DNA from: Halomonas sp.
GTDB taxonomy: Bacteria > Pseudomonadota > Gammaproteobacteria > Pseudomonadales > Halomonadaceae
Reading direction: 5' to 3'
NCBI GenBank assembly: GCA_018401555.1
Contig: JAGYKP010000092.1
Coordinates: forward strand, 1-64,000
DNA: 64,000 bases
Part shown: positions 47,140 through 57,179 of the stretch, piece after piece
How the letters are laid out: the number at the start of each line of letters is the position of its first letter
Position numbering within the stretch: the stretch's first letter is position 1
The notes under the pieces: generated by a model
Seen by the model: only the letters and a program-made list of their open reading frames with translations
Told to the model about the DNA's origin: nothing
The model's database searches: none
Made by a program: the position numbers and the translations under genes

Positions 47140-48755
47140 GCGGGGCCCGCCTCGCTGCCCAGCCGTGCCCGGCAGAAGGTCTCGCCGACCGCATTCGGTG
47201 CATGGCGCAGCAGCAGCGCGCCCTGCAGGCACTGGGCCAGACGCTGGGTGAGCCAGCGCGCCCGTGGCTCGAGTTCCTGCGGAGGCGCCTCCAGCAGGTG
47301 CTCCAGGCCACCCAGGGCGTCATCAAGCTCCCGGACCTGTCCCCGCGCCGGGGTGAGCTCCTGCCATAACGCTTCCAGTGCCTCGGGATGGCGGGCCAAT
47401 ACCCGTAGCACATCCAGGCAGATGACGTTGCCCGAGCCCTCCCAGATCGAGTTGACCGGCGCCTCGCGGTAGAGACGCGCCAGTGGCGACTCCTCCACGT
47501 AGCCGATGCCTCCCAGGCACTCCATGGCCTCGGCCATGAAGCCCGGCCCGCGCTTGTTGTGCCAGTACTTGGCCAGCGCCGGCAGCAGCCGGGCCAGGGC
47601 GTGTTCGCCCGCGTCGCCGCGGGCCGCGCCGTCGAAGGCGCGGGCGGCGCGCAGCGAGAGGGCCACCCCGGCCTCCACCTCCAGCGCCAGGTCGGCGATC
47701 ACCGCACGCATCAGCGGCTGCTCGGCCAGTGGTCGGCCGAAGGCGAGGCGCGCCTGCACGTGGCGCCACGCCTCGCCGAGGGCCTGGCGCATCATGCCCA
47801 CCGGGGCGCTGGCGGCATCCAGGCGCGTCTGCTGCACCATCTCGAGGAGGGTGGCGATGCCGCGGTCGGGCGGACCGATGGGCTCGGCCCAGGCGCCGCG
47901 GTACTCGATCTCCGCCGAGGCGTTGGCGCGGTTGCCGCACTTCTCCTTGAGGCGCTGCAGCTCGATGGCGTTGCGCTCGCCATCGGGGGTGAAGCGCGGC
48001 ACCAGGAAGCACCCGAGCCCCGCCTCGGTCTGCGCCAGGGTCAGGAAGGCGTCGGACATGGGGGCGCTGCAGAACCACTTGTGGCCGGTCAGTCGCCAGC
48101 CGTCGTCGGTCGGCTCTGCCCGTGCCGCGGCGAGGGGGTCGGCTCGTGTGGAATTGCTACGCACATCGCTGCCGCCCTGTTTCTCGGTCATGGCCATGCC
48201 GAAGGTGAGCCCTTGCTTGTGTGCCGCCGGCAGCGCCCGCGGGTCATAGTGGCTGGCCAGCAGGCCGGGTGCCCAGTGGGTCTCCACGTGGGGGGAGTGG
48301 CGCAGTACGGGCATGGCGGCGTGGGTCATGGTCACCGGGCAGCAGAATCCCGGTTCGGCCTGGGTCAGCAGGTAGAGGGCAGCGACATGGGCCTGGTGGC
48401 CGCCGTGCCCCTCCTCCTGCCAGGCCACGGCGTGCCAGCCGCCCTCGATGGCCAGGCGCATCAGCTGGTGATAGGCGGGGTGGTAGGTCACCTCGTCCAG
48501 TCGCCGGCCGTGGCGGTCGAAGAGGCGCAGCTCCGGTGGGTGGCGGTTGGCCGCCTCACCCAGCGCCTGGACGCCCTCGCTGCCGGTCTCACGGCCCAGC
48601 GCCGCGAGCCGTTGGGCGACCCACGCCGGGGCCTCCCGGGCCAGGGCCTCGCGCAGCGGAAGGTCCTCGGCGAGCAGGTCGCGGTCGCCGGCCGGGAGTG
48701 GCTGGTTGGTTACCTCATGGGTGGCCAGGCGGGTACGGGGCGCGTGGTCGGGCAT
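47079..48755 (-). CDS. AidB-like acyl-CoA dehydrogenase
   Basis: The 558-residue flavoprotein is close to AidB, the alkylation-response acyl-CoA dehydrogenase, and to isovaleryl-CoA dehydrogenases. It starts near THEVTNQPLP, an AidB-type opening. FAD-binding stretches are GMAMTEKQGGSDVRSN and TGHKWFCSAPMSDAFL, and ECLGGIGYVEESPLARLYREAPVNSIWEGSGN in the last third contains the usual catalytic-region WEG. The C-terminal extension after about 450 fits AidB's DNA-binding domain. ATG 48755 is chosen because the family begins MxDHxxRTxxATHEV. It may act in fatty-acid breakdown or alkylation protection. The frame is intact. Confidence 0.87.
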   Translation of the reverse strand: MPDHAPRTRLATHEVTNQPLPAGDRDLLAEDLPLREALAREAPAWVAQRLAALGRETGSEGVQALGEAANRHPPELRLFDRHGRRLDEVTYHPAYHQLMRLAIEGGWHAVAWQEEGHGGHQAHVAALYLLTQAEPGFCCPVTMTHAAMPVLRHSPHVETHWAPGLLASHYDPRALPAAHKQGLTFGMAMTEKQGGSDVRSNSTRADPLAAARAEPTDDGWRLTGHKWFCSAPMSDAFLTLAQTEAGLGCFLVPRFTPDGERNAIELQRLKEKCGNRANASAEIEYRGAWAEPIGPPDRGIATLLEMVQQTRLDAASAPVGMMRQALGEAWRHVQARLAFGRPLAEQPLMRAVIADLALEVEAGVALSLRAARAFDGAARGDAGEHALARLLPALAKYWHNKRGPGFMAEAMECLGGIGYVEESPLARLYREAPVNSIWEGSGNVICLDVLRVLARHPEALEALWQELTPARGQVRELDDALGGLEHLLEAPPQELEPRARWLTQRLAQCLQGALLLRHAPNAVGETFCRARLGSEAGPAYGVLPSGSPVAEVLKRIAS

Positions 48756-48870
48756 GGCGGGTCTCCCGCGTCGGCGGTCTCGCCTGAGCATGGGAGCCAC
48801 GGCGCCCGCGGTCAACGTGACGCCACGCCGCCGACTGGTTAGGCTTGGGGCATTTCCCGGGGAGATGCCG

Positions 48871-49416
48871 ATGATCGAAGATCCGCGCGATGCACGCCTG
48901 CCGGCGCCGCTTGTTGCCCGCGAGCGCATCCAGCTGGTGGATGCCCGCAATCGCCCCTGCGGCAGCGCCTGGCGCGCCGAGATGCGCCGCTTCCGCTTCT
49001 GGCACCGTGCCACCTACGTGGTGGTGGTCAACGCCCGTGGTGAGCTCTGCGTGCAGCGCCGTACCCTGACCAAGGAGGTCTTCCCCGGCGGGCTCGACCT
49101 GGCCGCCGGCGGCGTGGTGGGGGCCGGGGAGGCAGAGCACGTGGCGGCGCGCCGCGAGCTCGAGGAGGAGCTGGGCATCCGCGGCGCGACGCTGGTGCCG
49201 GCGGGTGGCTTCGTGCATGCCCGGGGCGGCAACCATATCTTCGGTAGCCTCTTCCTGGTCGAGCATGACGGGCCGCTGACGCTCCAGGCCGAGGAGGTGG
49301 CCGAGGCGTTCTGGCTGCCGCCCGCCGAGGCGCTGGCGCTGGCGGAGGTGACCCCGGACACTCGCCAGGCGGTGGAGGTGCTGCGTGACGCCGGGATGCT
49401 GGAGGCGGCATCATGA
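48871..49416 (+). CDS. NUDIX hydrolase, YfcD/isopentenyl-diphosphate-isomerase-like
   Basis: The 181-residue protein has a complete NUDIX box, [27 protein letters not shown]: G-x5-E-x7-REL-x-EELG, near residues 73-95. [16 protein letters not shown] near the start and [22 protein letters not shown] resemble the YfcD group. It would split nucleoside diphosphate-linked compounds; the substrate is unknown. ATG 48871 has GGGGAG 6 bases before it; ATG 48865 is too close. Its stop overlaps the MoxR start (ATGA). Confidence 0.87.
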   Translation: MIEDPRDARLPAPLVARERIQLVDARNRPCGSAWRAEMRRFRFWHRATYVVVVNARGELCVQRRTLTKEVFPGGLDLAAGGVVGAGEAEHVAARRELEEELGIRGATLVPAGGFVHARGGNHIFGSLFLVEHDGPLTLQAEEVAEAFWLPPAEALALAEVTPDTRQAVEVLRDAGMLEAAS

Positions 49417-50340
49417 ACCGGCCGGCCAGCCTCAACGAACTGGACGCCGTGCTGGCGGCCCTCGAGGGGGTGGTGCTGGGCAAGTCCCGGGAGGTGCGCC
49501 TGGCGCTCTGCTGCCTGCTGTGCCGCGGCCACCTGCTGATCGAGGACCTGCCGGGGCTGGGCAAGACCACCCTGGCCCAGTCGCTGTCGCGGGTCACCGG
49601 CCTGGACATGCAGCGCCTGCAGTTCACCAGCGACCTGCTGCCCGCCGACGTGCTCGGTGTCTCGGTGTTCGATCCACGCGAGGCGCGCTTCACCTTCCAT
49701 CCGGGGCCGATCTTCCATGGCGTGGTGCTGGCCGACGAGATCAACCGCGCCACCCCCAAGACCCAGAGCGCGCTGCTCGAGGCCATGGAGGAGGGGCGGG
49801 TGACCGTGGAGGGCGAGACCCGCTCGCTGCCCGACCCGTTCTTCGTCATCGCCACCCAGAACCCCCAGGAGCAGGCTGGCACCTTCGCGCTGCCGGAGTC
49901 CCAGCTCGACCGTTTCCTGATGCGCCTCTCGCTGGGTTACCCCGACGCCCGCGCCGAACGCGAGATCCTGCGCGGTCGCGCGCCGGCCGCGAACGCCTGG
50001 CCGAGCTGCCGGCGCTGCTCGATGCTGAACGGCTGCGCGCCTGGCAGGCGCGGCTGGCCTCCATCCATGTGGCCGAGGCGCTGCTCGACTATGTTGCAGG
50101 CGCTGGTCACCGCCAGCCGCGAACACCCGGAGCTTGCCTGGGGGCTCTCCACCCGCGGTGCCCTGGCGCTGCCAGGCGGCCCGCGGCTGGGCACTCCTCG
50201 AGGGACGCGACCACGTGCTGCCCGAGGACGTCCAGGCGGTGTGGGTGCCGGTGGTGGGGCATCGCCTGAGCAGCGGTCGGCGCGAGGAGGGCGAGGCCCT
50301 GGCCCGCCACCTGCTGTCCCGTGTGCCGGTGATGGGCTAG
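49413..50340 (+). CDS. MoxR-family AAA+ ATPase (frameshifts)
   Basis: This ATPase of about 309 residues shows Walker A LPGLGKTT near residue 48, Walker [14 protein letters not shown] near 108, and sensor I region [12 protein letters not shown] near 148, all MoxR markers. It acts with the DUF58 and transglutaminase proteins that follow, a common chaperone-like set. Breaks lie near 49985 and 50170; the restored end has [23 protein letters not shown] and stops at TAG 50338-50340. It overlaps the NUDIX gene by 4 bases, so it is translationally coupled to it. Confidence 0.85.
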
Positions 50341-50342
50341 GC

Positions 50343-51273
50343 GTGCTGTCCCGGGCGTCTCGCCAGCGCTGGTGGCGACGGGCGGCGATCGCGCCCGGCA
50401 CGCCGCTGCCCCAGCGTCGGCTGTTCCTGCTGCCCACCCGCTTCGGCCTGGGCTGGGCGGTGCTGGTCCTGCTGCTGCTGCTGTTCGGCATCAACTACCA
50501 GAACAGCCTCGCCTACGGGCTCTCCTTCTGGCTGTTTGCGGTGGCGGCGGTGGCCCTGCTGCGCACCTGGCGCAACCTGCTCGGCGTGCGTGCCAGCCTG
50601 CGCCTGCCCGCCGAGACCTTTGCCGGGGGCGAGGCGCGCCTGGGAGTGATGCTGGATGGCGGGCGTGCGCGCCACGCCGATCCAGCTGCACGCCGCTCGG
50701 GGCGACGGCGACCCGTCGACGCTGCCGCGAGGGCCATGGCCAGGCGGACCTGGCCCTGCCGGCCGCTGCTCGCGGCGAGCATCCGCTGCCGCTGCTGCGC
50801 CTGGAGAGCGCCTGGCCGCTGGGCCTGGTGCGTGCCGTTGCCTGGCTGGCGAGTGACGAGACGCTGCTGGTCTATCCCCGGCCGCTGGCCGACGAGATCC
50901 CCGAGCACCGCCAGGCCGGGGCGGGACTCGAGGCCACCGACTTCGCCGGCCTGCGTCGCGCCGAGCCCGGCGACAGCCCGGCCCGGCTGGCCTGGAAACA
51001 GTGGAGTCGCACCGGCGTGCTGGCGGCCAAGGCCTTCAGCGTACCGCCTCGCCAGCAGCTGTGGCTGGACTACGATGCCTGTCGCGGTGCCCCGGAGACG
51101 CGCCTGTCGATCCTCTGCGCGCGGGTGCTGGCCCACCACCAGGCCGGCGATCGCTACGGGCTGCGCCTGCCGGGCGTGACCCTGGCCCAGGGCGAGGGGC
51201 CGCCCAGCGCCGCCAGGCGCTGACGGCGCTGGCGCGCTTTCGCCCAGCTGGCACGCCGGGAGGTGTGCGTTGA
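50343..51273 (+). CDS. DUF58-domain membrane protein (frameshifts)
   Basis: This product of about 309 residues starts at GTG 50343, two bases after the MoxR stop. Two helices lie near residues 37-75 ([21 protein letters not shown] is the conserved DUF58 opening). A cytoplasmic-to-periplasmic domain follows, with [25 protein letters not shown] (a DUF58 hallmark) and LWLDYDA. Breaks lie near 50690, 50735 and 51205. It ends at TGA 51273, overlapping the transglutaminase start. DUF58 proteins resemble von Willebrand A domains and work with MoxR ATPases. Confidence 0.8.
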
Positions 51274-53377
51274 GCCGGCATGTGGCGCCGCCGGCGGTAC
51301 TGGCCGACGGTCGCGCCCTGAGTGCGGCCATGCTGCGTCGGCTGTTCGTCGGCCAGTGCCTGGTGCTGGCCCTGCACCTGGCCTTCATGCCGGCCTGGCT
51401 CGCCGGTCTCGCCGCCCTGGTGGCCGGATACCGCCACCTGCAGCTGCGCCGCCGCCTGCCCCGGGCCGGGGTCGTGCTGCGCCTGGCCGGGGTGGCGGCG
51501 CTGACCGGTGGCCTGTGGTTGCACTACGGCACCCTGGGGCGCATGGAGTCGATGATTGGCCTGCTGCTCGGGGTCTACCTGCTCAAGCTGCTCGAGACCC
51601 ATACCCGCCGCGATGCCCGGGTGGTGGTGCTGATCGGCATGGTTGCCACCACCGTGGCCTTCCTCCACGACCAGGGCATTCCCATGGCCGCCGGCGCCCT
51701 GCTGGCGGTGGCCTGGCTGATGTACTCGCTGGTATGGCTGGCTGGCGCCGCCAGTGCCCGCCAGGCATGGCGCGAGAGCGCCTGGCTGCTGGGGCTGGCG
51801 GCGCCGCTGATGGTGCTGCTGTTCCTGGTCTTCCCGCGGATCGGACCGCTGTGGAACCTGCCCCAGGCGGAGCGTGCCGCCACCGGGCTCAGCGACGAGA
51901 TCGCCCCGGGGGACATCGCCGAGCTGTCGCGCAGCGACCGGCGCGCCTTCCGGGTACGCTTCGAGGGCGACGAACCGGCTCCCGACGAGCGCTACTGGCG
52001 GGTCTATACCCTCTCCGAGTTCGATGGCGAGCGCTGGCGCCGGCTATCGCCGGAGCGTCTCGCCGCCGGCCTGGGGCGGGAGCTGCGCGACCTGGTGGCC
52101 GAGGGGCCCCGCTCGCCCTGGCCGGATGCCACCGAACCACGCTTCACGGCGGAACTGCTGCTGGAGCCCGACAGCCGCCCCTGGCGCCCCGCGCTGGGGA
52201 CGCCGCTGGAAAGCGACGAGCGCCTGCGCTGGCTGGCCGATGGCACCGTGGAGGGACTCGCGCCGCTCGCCTCGCGCAGCCTGCTGCGCCTTTCGAGCAG
52301 TGGCCTGGCGCCGAGCTGGCCCGAGCCCCTGGGGGAGCGCTGGCACACCCGGCTGCCGGACGATGCCAACCCGCGCAGTCGCGCGCTGGCCGAGCGGCTG
52401 TGGCAGGCGGCCGAGGGCGAGCCCCGCGCCTTCCTGGCGGCACTCATGGCACGCTTCGGCGAGGCGCCATTCCGCTACACCCTGTCGCCGCCGCGACTGA
52501 CCTCCCGCGACCGGGTCGACGAGTTCCTGTTCGAGTAGCCGTGCCGGCTACTGCACCCACTACGCCTCGGCCATGGCGGTGCTGGCCCGGTCGGTGGGGT
52601 TGCCGGCGCGCATCGTTGCTGGCTTCCTGGGCGGCGAGCGCCATCCCGACGGCCACTACACGGTGCGCGACTACGATGCCCACGCCTGGGTGGAGGTGTG
52701 GCTGGACGGTGCCTGGCAGCGCCTCGACCCCACCGCCGCCATCGCCCCGGAGCGCATCGAACAGGGGGCCGAGGCGGTGGAGGACGGCGGTGACGCCTTC
52801 CTGGCCGACTCCCCTTTCTCGCCGCTGCGCATGCGCGAGCTGGGCTGGGTCAATCGCCTGCGCCTGGACTGGGAGCGTCTGGAGTATCGCTGGCAGCGCG
52901 GGGTGATCGGCTATCGCGACGAATCGCGCAGCGCCTTCCTGGCCCGGGTGGTCGAGCGGCTGCACGCCTTGTGGGGCGCCCTGCTGGGCCTGCTTCCCGG
53001 GCGTGGTCCCCTGGCGTGGCTGGTGGGCCTGGCACTGGCCCTCGGGGCGCTGGGTGGAGTCGCGGGTGGCGTGCGCCTCGCCTGGCGCCGCCATCGGGAG
53101 GGGCGCGACGAAGCGCTGCGTATCCGCCGACTGCAGGCCTGGCTTGCGCAGCGTTGGCATGCCGGCCCGCGACGGCGAGTCGCCGGCCGCCCACCTGCGC
53201 CGCCTGGCCGACTCCACCGGTTGCCGCCGGGCCGGCGCTGCGTGACTGCGCCCACCAGCTCGAGCGGCTGCGCTATGCCCGCTGGGGCCGGCGGAACGTC
53301 GCATCCGGCGCCGGACCTCGGGCGCCGCGTCGCCGAGGTCCGCCGCCGGCTGGCGCAGGCAGGGCGTCACGGGGTAG
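51270..53377 (+). CDS. TgpA-type transmembrane transglutaminase (frameshifts)
   Basis: The product, about 700 residues, has five or six N-terminal helices (residues 20-190), a periplasmic transglutaminase core and a late C-terminal helix near 53025. The catalytic set is Cys in GYCTHYASAMAVLAR, His in YDAHAWVEVWL and Asp in RLDPTAAI. The break near 52537, one extra T after TTCGAG, falls just before the active-site Cys. Another lies near 53160, so the end is approximate. The start is TTG 51270, overlapping the DUF58 stop. A relative in Pseudomonas aeruginosa, TgpA, is essential. It forms a NUDIX-MoxR-DUF58-TgpA run. Confidence 0.83.
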
Positions 53378-53431
53378 CGCCGCCGCGGGTGGCGTGGCAT
53401 CGTGAAGGTCATCGACCATCAAGGCCCGCGC

Positions 53432-53917
53432 ATGTCTATCCACGACCATCAATGCCGCACTGCCCAGGGCGAGTCCTTCAACTTCGGCGCGCTGCGTGGC
53501 CAGGTGCTGCTTGTCGTCAACGTCGCCAGTCGCTGCGGCTTCACGCCCCAGCTGCGCGAGCTCGAGCGGCTCTATCGTCGCTACCGTCATCGTGGCTTCA
53601 TGGTGATCGGCTTCCCCTGCAACCAGTTCGGCCGTCAGTCGCCGGAGTCCGCCCAGGAGTTCTGCGCCCTGAGCGCCCGCGACTACCAGGTCAGTTTTCC
53701 GCTGATGGAGAAGGTGAGGGTCAACGGCAGCGACGCCCATCCGCTGTTCGTCGAGCTCAAGCGCGAGGCGCCCGGCTTGCTGGGTACCGGCCTGATCAAG
53801 TGGAACTTCACCAAGTTCCTGGTGGGGCGCGATGGCCGGGTGATCCGCCGCTTCTCGCCACGCGACGGCGAGGACGAGCTGCGCATCGCGCTGGAGCTGG
53901 CACTGGATGAGGCCTGA
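53432..53917 (+). CDS. Glutathione peroxidase (Cys type)
   Basis: This 161-residue thiol peroxidase reduces hydroperoxides. The peroxidatic Cys is near residue 35 in VNVASRCGFTPQ, a second Cys is in GFPCNQFGRQ (the resolving position near residue 63), and the Trp/Asn of the active site are in KWNFTKFLV. It is the cysteine form; no selenocysteine TGA is present. ATG 53432 is chosen because the family starts MSIxDF; an in-frame GTG lies at 53402. The frame is intact. Confidence 0.9.
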   Translation: MSIHDHQCRTAQGESFNFGALRGQVLLVVNVASRCGFTPQLRELERLYRRYRHRGFMVIGFPCNQFGRQSPESAQEFCALSARDYQVSFPLMEKVRVNGSDAHPLFVELKREAPGLLGTGLIKWNFTKFLVGRDGRVIRRFSPRDGEDELRIALELALDEA

Positions 53918-54036
53918 CGCAGGCACGCGTTCGGCTCTTCATGGGGCAGGCCCCGGCCGAGTCACGAAGCCTGTCATGGTGCACCTGGCGTGCGGGATTC
54001 GCGCTGCCCTCTGGGCCGCCAGCGTCGCCTCAGGGA

Positions 54037-54183
54037 GGCGTCTCGCCCCGCTCCACCATCAGGCGACTGATGATCAGTTCGTTCCAGCCTGATGTTGCGT
54101 GAGTCGGGTCATCATGGGGGTGTCTCGCCGCGCTCCACCATCAGGCGGCCGATCAGTTCGTTCCAGCGATGCCGGGTCATCAT
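54037..54183. repeat. Imperfect tandem duplication at the end of a conserved gene
   Basis: Copy 1 (about 54037-54115) and copy 2 (54119-54183) share TCTCGCC, GCTCCACCATCAGGCG, GATCAGTTCGTTCCAGC and CGGGTCATCAT in the same order, 82 bases apart, with substitutions and short indels between. Copy 2 is the coding end of the minus-strand gene 54112-54501. Copy 1 is a diverged, non-coding duplicate just downstream. Confidence 0.75.
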
Positions 54184-54501
54184 CGTGGTCAGTCCCGAGA
54201 ACAGCGCCCAGCTCTTGCGCCGCCACCCCTTGAGTCGCAGGTTGTGGGCCACCAGCTGCTTCATCAGCGCATGTTCGTCGAAGCGCCGCCATTCGCCGAC
54301 CACCGACATCTGATGGCGTGACAGCACCGGCGCCAGCTCGAGTCGGAAGATCCACTCCAGCTCGTTTACCGTGAGCGCGTGGCGCTCGATGACCTCGAGC
54401 ATCCGGGCGTAGTCGCGCTCGCCCGGCTCGTGCTCCAGCCACAGCGGCGCCAGCACCAGCCACAGCTCGCCACGTTCGTCGACCAGGGTCTGGGCATCCA
54501 T
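54112..54501 (-). CDS. Conserved hypothetical protein, 129 residues
   Basis: The helical, charged protein has no signal peptide or membrane segment. Recognisable regular stretches are LWLVLAPLWLEHEP near residue 14, LTVNELEWIFRLELAPVLSRHQ near 43 and LKGWRRKSWALFSGL near 89. It loosely resembles a DUF7079-type family, but I am not sure. The function is unknown. Its last 20 codons are duplicated downstream (see the repeat). A GGAGCGAACG lies before ATG 54501. The frame is intact. Confidence 0.65.
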   Translation of the reverse strand: MDAQTLVDERGELWLVLAPLWLEHEPGERDYARMLEVIERHALTVNELEWIFRLELAPVLSRHQMSVVGEWRRFDEHALMKQLVAHNLRLKGWRRKSWALFSGLTTMMTRHRWNELIGRLMVERGETPP

Positions 54502-54674
54502 CGTTCGCTCCCGGGTATCTTCGCTAGGGTAACCACCATCAGGCTGGCATCCTGCCCCAGGCGCCGCCCGGGCTCAAGGGCGGACAGCGGCGGACGTGGC
54601 CGCTAGAATAGTCCGATTACCACTCCATGACAGGGCGGCGGCGTCCGCTCACGATACCAACAGCGAGGTCTGAC

Positions 54675-55883
54675 GTGATCATCAAGCCCAAGGTACGCGG
54701 TTTCATCTGCACCACCACCCACCCCGTCGGCTGCGAGAAGAACGTGCTCGAGCAGATCGAGGCGACCCGCGCCCGCGCTCTCGACAAGTCGAACGGGCCG
54801 AAGAAGGTGCTGGTGATCGGGGCCTCCAGCGGCTACGGCCCGGCGGCGCGCATCACCGCCGCCTTCGGCTACGGCGCCGACACCCTGGGGGTGTTCTTCG
54901 AGAAGCCGGGCAGCGAGAAGAAGCCCGGCACCGCCGGCTGGTACAACAGCGCCGCCTTCGATCGCTTCGCCAAGCAGGAAGGCCTCTACAGCAAGTCGAT
55001 CAACGGCGACGCCTTCTCCCACGAGGCGCGCGAGAAGGCCATCGAGCTGATCCTGCAGGACCTCGGCCAGGTCGACCTGGTGGTCTACTCGCTGGCCTCG
55101 CCGGTGCGCAAGCTGCCGGACTCCGGCGAGCTCAAGCGCTCCAGCCTCAAGCCGATCGGCGAGACCTACCGCGCCACCGCCATCGACACCAACAAGGACG
55201 CCATCATCGAGGCCGAGGTGGAGCCCGCCACCGAGCAGGAGATCGAGGATACCCGCGCGGTGATGGGCGGCGAGGACTGGGAGCTGTGGATCGACGCCCT
55301 GGACCGCGCCGGCGTGCTGGCGCCCGGCGCCCGCAGCGTGGCCTTCAGCTACATCGGCACCGAGATCACCTGGCCGATCTACTGGCACGGTGCCCTGGGC
55401 AAGGCCAAGGAGGATCTGGATCGCGCCGCCGGCGAGATCGACAAGCGTCTCGCGGCCTCCGGTGGCGGCGCCAACGTGGCGGTGCTCAAGTCGGTGGTGA
55501 CCCAGGCCAGCGCGGCCATCCCGGTGATGCCGCTCTACATCGCCATGGTCTACCGTGTGATGAAGGAGAAGGGCCTGCACGAGGGCACCATCGACCAGCT
55601 CAACCGCCTGTTCGGCGAGCGGCTGTACCTTGGTGAAGGGCAGGGCAGCGCCGATACCGACGAGGCCGGCCGCCTGCGCCTGGATGACTGGGAGCTGCGT
55701 GACGACGTCCAGCAGGCCTGCAAGGAACTGTGGCCACAGGTGACCACCGAGAACCTCTTCGAGATCACCGACTATGCTGGGTACAAGCACGAGTTCCTGA
55801 AGCTGTTCGGCTTCGAGCGGGACGATGTCGACTACGATGCCGACGTGGACCCCGTGGCGGAATTCGATGTCGTAACCCTGTGA
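54675..55883 (+). CDS. fabV: Trans-2-enoyl-ACP (CoA) reductase FabV
   Basis: The 402-residue single-chain reductase does the last step of fatty-acid elongation with NADH and is insensitive to triclosan in known cases. The start is GTG 54675, because FabV proteins begin [20 protein letters not shown] and this reads [20 protein letters not shown]. The cofactor site is [12 protein letters not shown] near residue 48. The active site Tyr236-x8-Lys245 ([11 protein letters not shown]) has the FabV eight-residue spacing, unlike FabI. The length is normal and the frame intact. AT-rich bases around 54600 probably hold its promoter. Confidence 0.95.
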   Translation: MIIKPKVRGFICTTTHPVGCEKNVLEQIEATRARALDKSNGPKKVLVIGASSGYGPAARITAAFGYGADTLGVFFEKPGSEKKPGTAGWYNSAAFDRFAKQEGLYSKSINGDAFSHEAREKAIELILQDLGQVDLVVYSLASPVRKLPDSGELKRSSLKPIGETYRATAIDTNKDAIIEAEVEPATEQEIEDTRAVMGGEDWELWIDALDRAGVLAPGARSVAFSYIGTEITWPIYWHGALGKAKEDLDRAAGEIDKRLAASGGGANVAVLKSVVTQASAAIPVMPLYIAMVYRVMKEKGLHEGTIDQLNRLFGERLYLGEGQGSADTDEAGRLRLDDWELRDDVQQACKELWPQVTTENLFEITDYAGYKHEFLKLFGFERDDVDYDADVDPVAEFDVVTL

Positions 55884-55935
55884 GGCAGGGCGCCCCCGGC
55901 GTCCTGCACTTTCCCACGCAGACCCGGAGGGCGCC

Positions 55936-56145
55936 ATGGATACCCGCGAGAGTCAGACCCCCGAAGAGGAACTGCAGCATCTCAAGGAAGTGAGCCAGCC
56001 AGAGGACTACGAGCATCCCGAGCCCGACGAGGACCAGCCCGAGGCGCGGGAACCTTCCCGGGGCCTGCCCTGGGTGTTGCCGCTGGCCATCGTGGTGGCG
56101 GTTGCCGTGGTCGGCTTCCTGCTGGTGACGGGCATGTCCGACTAG
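55936..56145 (+). CDS. Hypothetical single-helix membrane protein, acidic N-terminus
   Basis: The 69-residue protein has a very acidic N-terminal half (EEELQHLKEVSQPEDY and PEPDEDQPEA) followed by one helix LPLAIVVAVAVVGFLLV near residues 47-64. A GGAGG lies 5 bases before ATG 55936. The family is not recognised. It lies 52 bases after fabV and may share its transcript. Confidence 0.65.
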   Translation: MDTRESQTPEEELQHLKEVSQPEDYEHPEPDEDQPEAREPSRGLPWVLPLAIVVAVAVVGFLLVTGMSD

Positions 56146-56222
56146 CCGTGTTCGACCGCTGAGGCTGCCCCGGGCAGGGGCTTTGGGTACAATGGCCAGC
56201 CCTGCCGTTCCGAGAGCCTCGC

Positions 56223-57179
56223 ATGCCCGACGTGACACCCACCAGCACTGCTCCTGCCCGGCGTCGGGTCGGTGTGGTGGTGCTGCCGGGGTTCTCGCTG
56301 CTGGCCGAGGCCTGTGCCACCGAGCCGCTGGCGGTGGCCAATCGCCTGGCCGGTGCTCCCCTCTATTCGCTGGTCACCCTGGGGCTGGACTCCCGTCCTG
56401 TGCCCAGCGGTTCGACTCAGGTGCTCAATCCCGACCGTGGCATCGCCGATGACGATGCCCTCGACCTGCTGCTGGTCTGCGCCCCCTGGGGCGAGCCGGC
56501 CGCGCCGGCGCTGGTTGCCTGGCTGCGTCGCCTGGCCGCCCAGGGGCGGAGCCTGGCGGGGGTCGGTGGCGGTGCCGAACTGCTGGCCAGCGCGGGCCTG
56601 CTTGACGGCTATCGCGCCACAGTGCCCTGGCCGCGCTTCGAGGGCGGTGGCCGGTGCCCATCCGGGCATCCGTCTCTCGCACCAGCTCTTCGAGATCGAT
56701 CGCGACCGCCTGACCTGCGGCGGCGGCACCGCCGCCATGGACATGATGATGACCCTGATCGCCAGCCACCATGGCAGCGAGCTTGCCGAGGCCGTCTCGG
56801 CCCACTTCGTGCTGGAGCGGGTACGCATGGCCGATGAGCCACAGCCGGCGGCGCCGCTGGCCGGCGCCCCCGAAGCCTGGTCGACGCCGTGGCGCTGATG
56901 GAGGCCAATATCGAGGAGCCGCTGACCACCCATGAGCTGGCCGAACACCTGGGGGTCTCACGGCGCCAGCTGGAACGGCTGTTCAAGAAGCACCTTCGGG
57001 CGGTGCCCAGCCGCTACTACATGGGGCTGCGCCTGCAGCGTGCCCGGCGCCTGCTGCGCGAGAGCGAGCGGCTGGCCGGCGAGATCGCCCTGCTCACCGG
57101 CTTCTCCTCGGCGGCCCACTTCTCCACCGCCTATCCCGCAATCACTTCGGCCTGACACCCCGTGGGACGCCTGGGCTGA
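56223..57179 (+). CDS. GlxA-type AraC-family regulator, ArgR-like (frameshifts)
   Basis: This protein of about 318 residues has an N-terminal DJ-1/PfpI (GATase1-like) domain (VGVVVLPGFSLLAEACATEPL, GVGGGAELLASAGLLDGY) and a C-terminal AraC helix-turn-helix pair (LTTHELAEHLGVSRRQLERLFKK and AGEIALLTGFSSAAHFSTAYR-type). Breaks lie near 56650, 56868 and 57135, so the end is approximate. This fold is shared by Pseudomonas ArgR, the activator of the aru (arginine succinyltransferase) genes, and by GbdR/CdhR. The aru genes begin 0.8 kb downstream, so an ArgR role is likely but inferred. A methyltransferase on the other strand lies between. Confidence 0.75.

Noticed and set aside
53432..53917. Selenoprotein glutathione peroxidase
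   Set aside because: The active-site codon is TGC (Cys) and the frame has no internal TGA.
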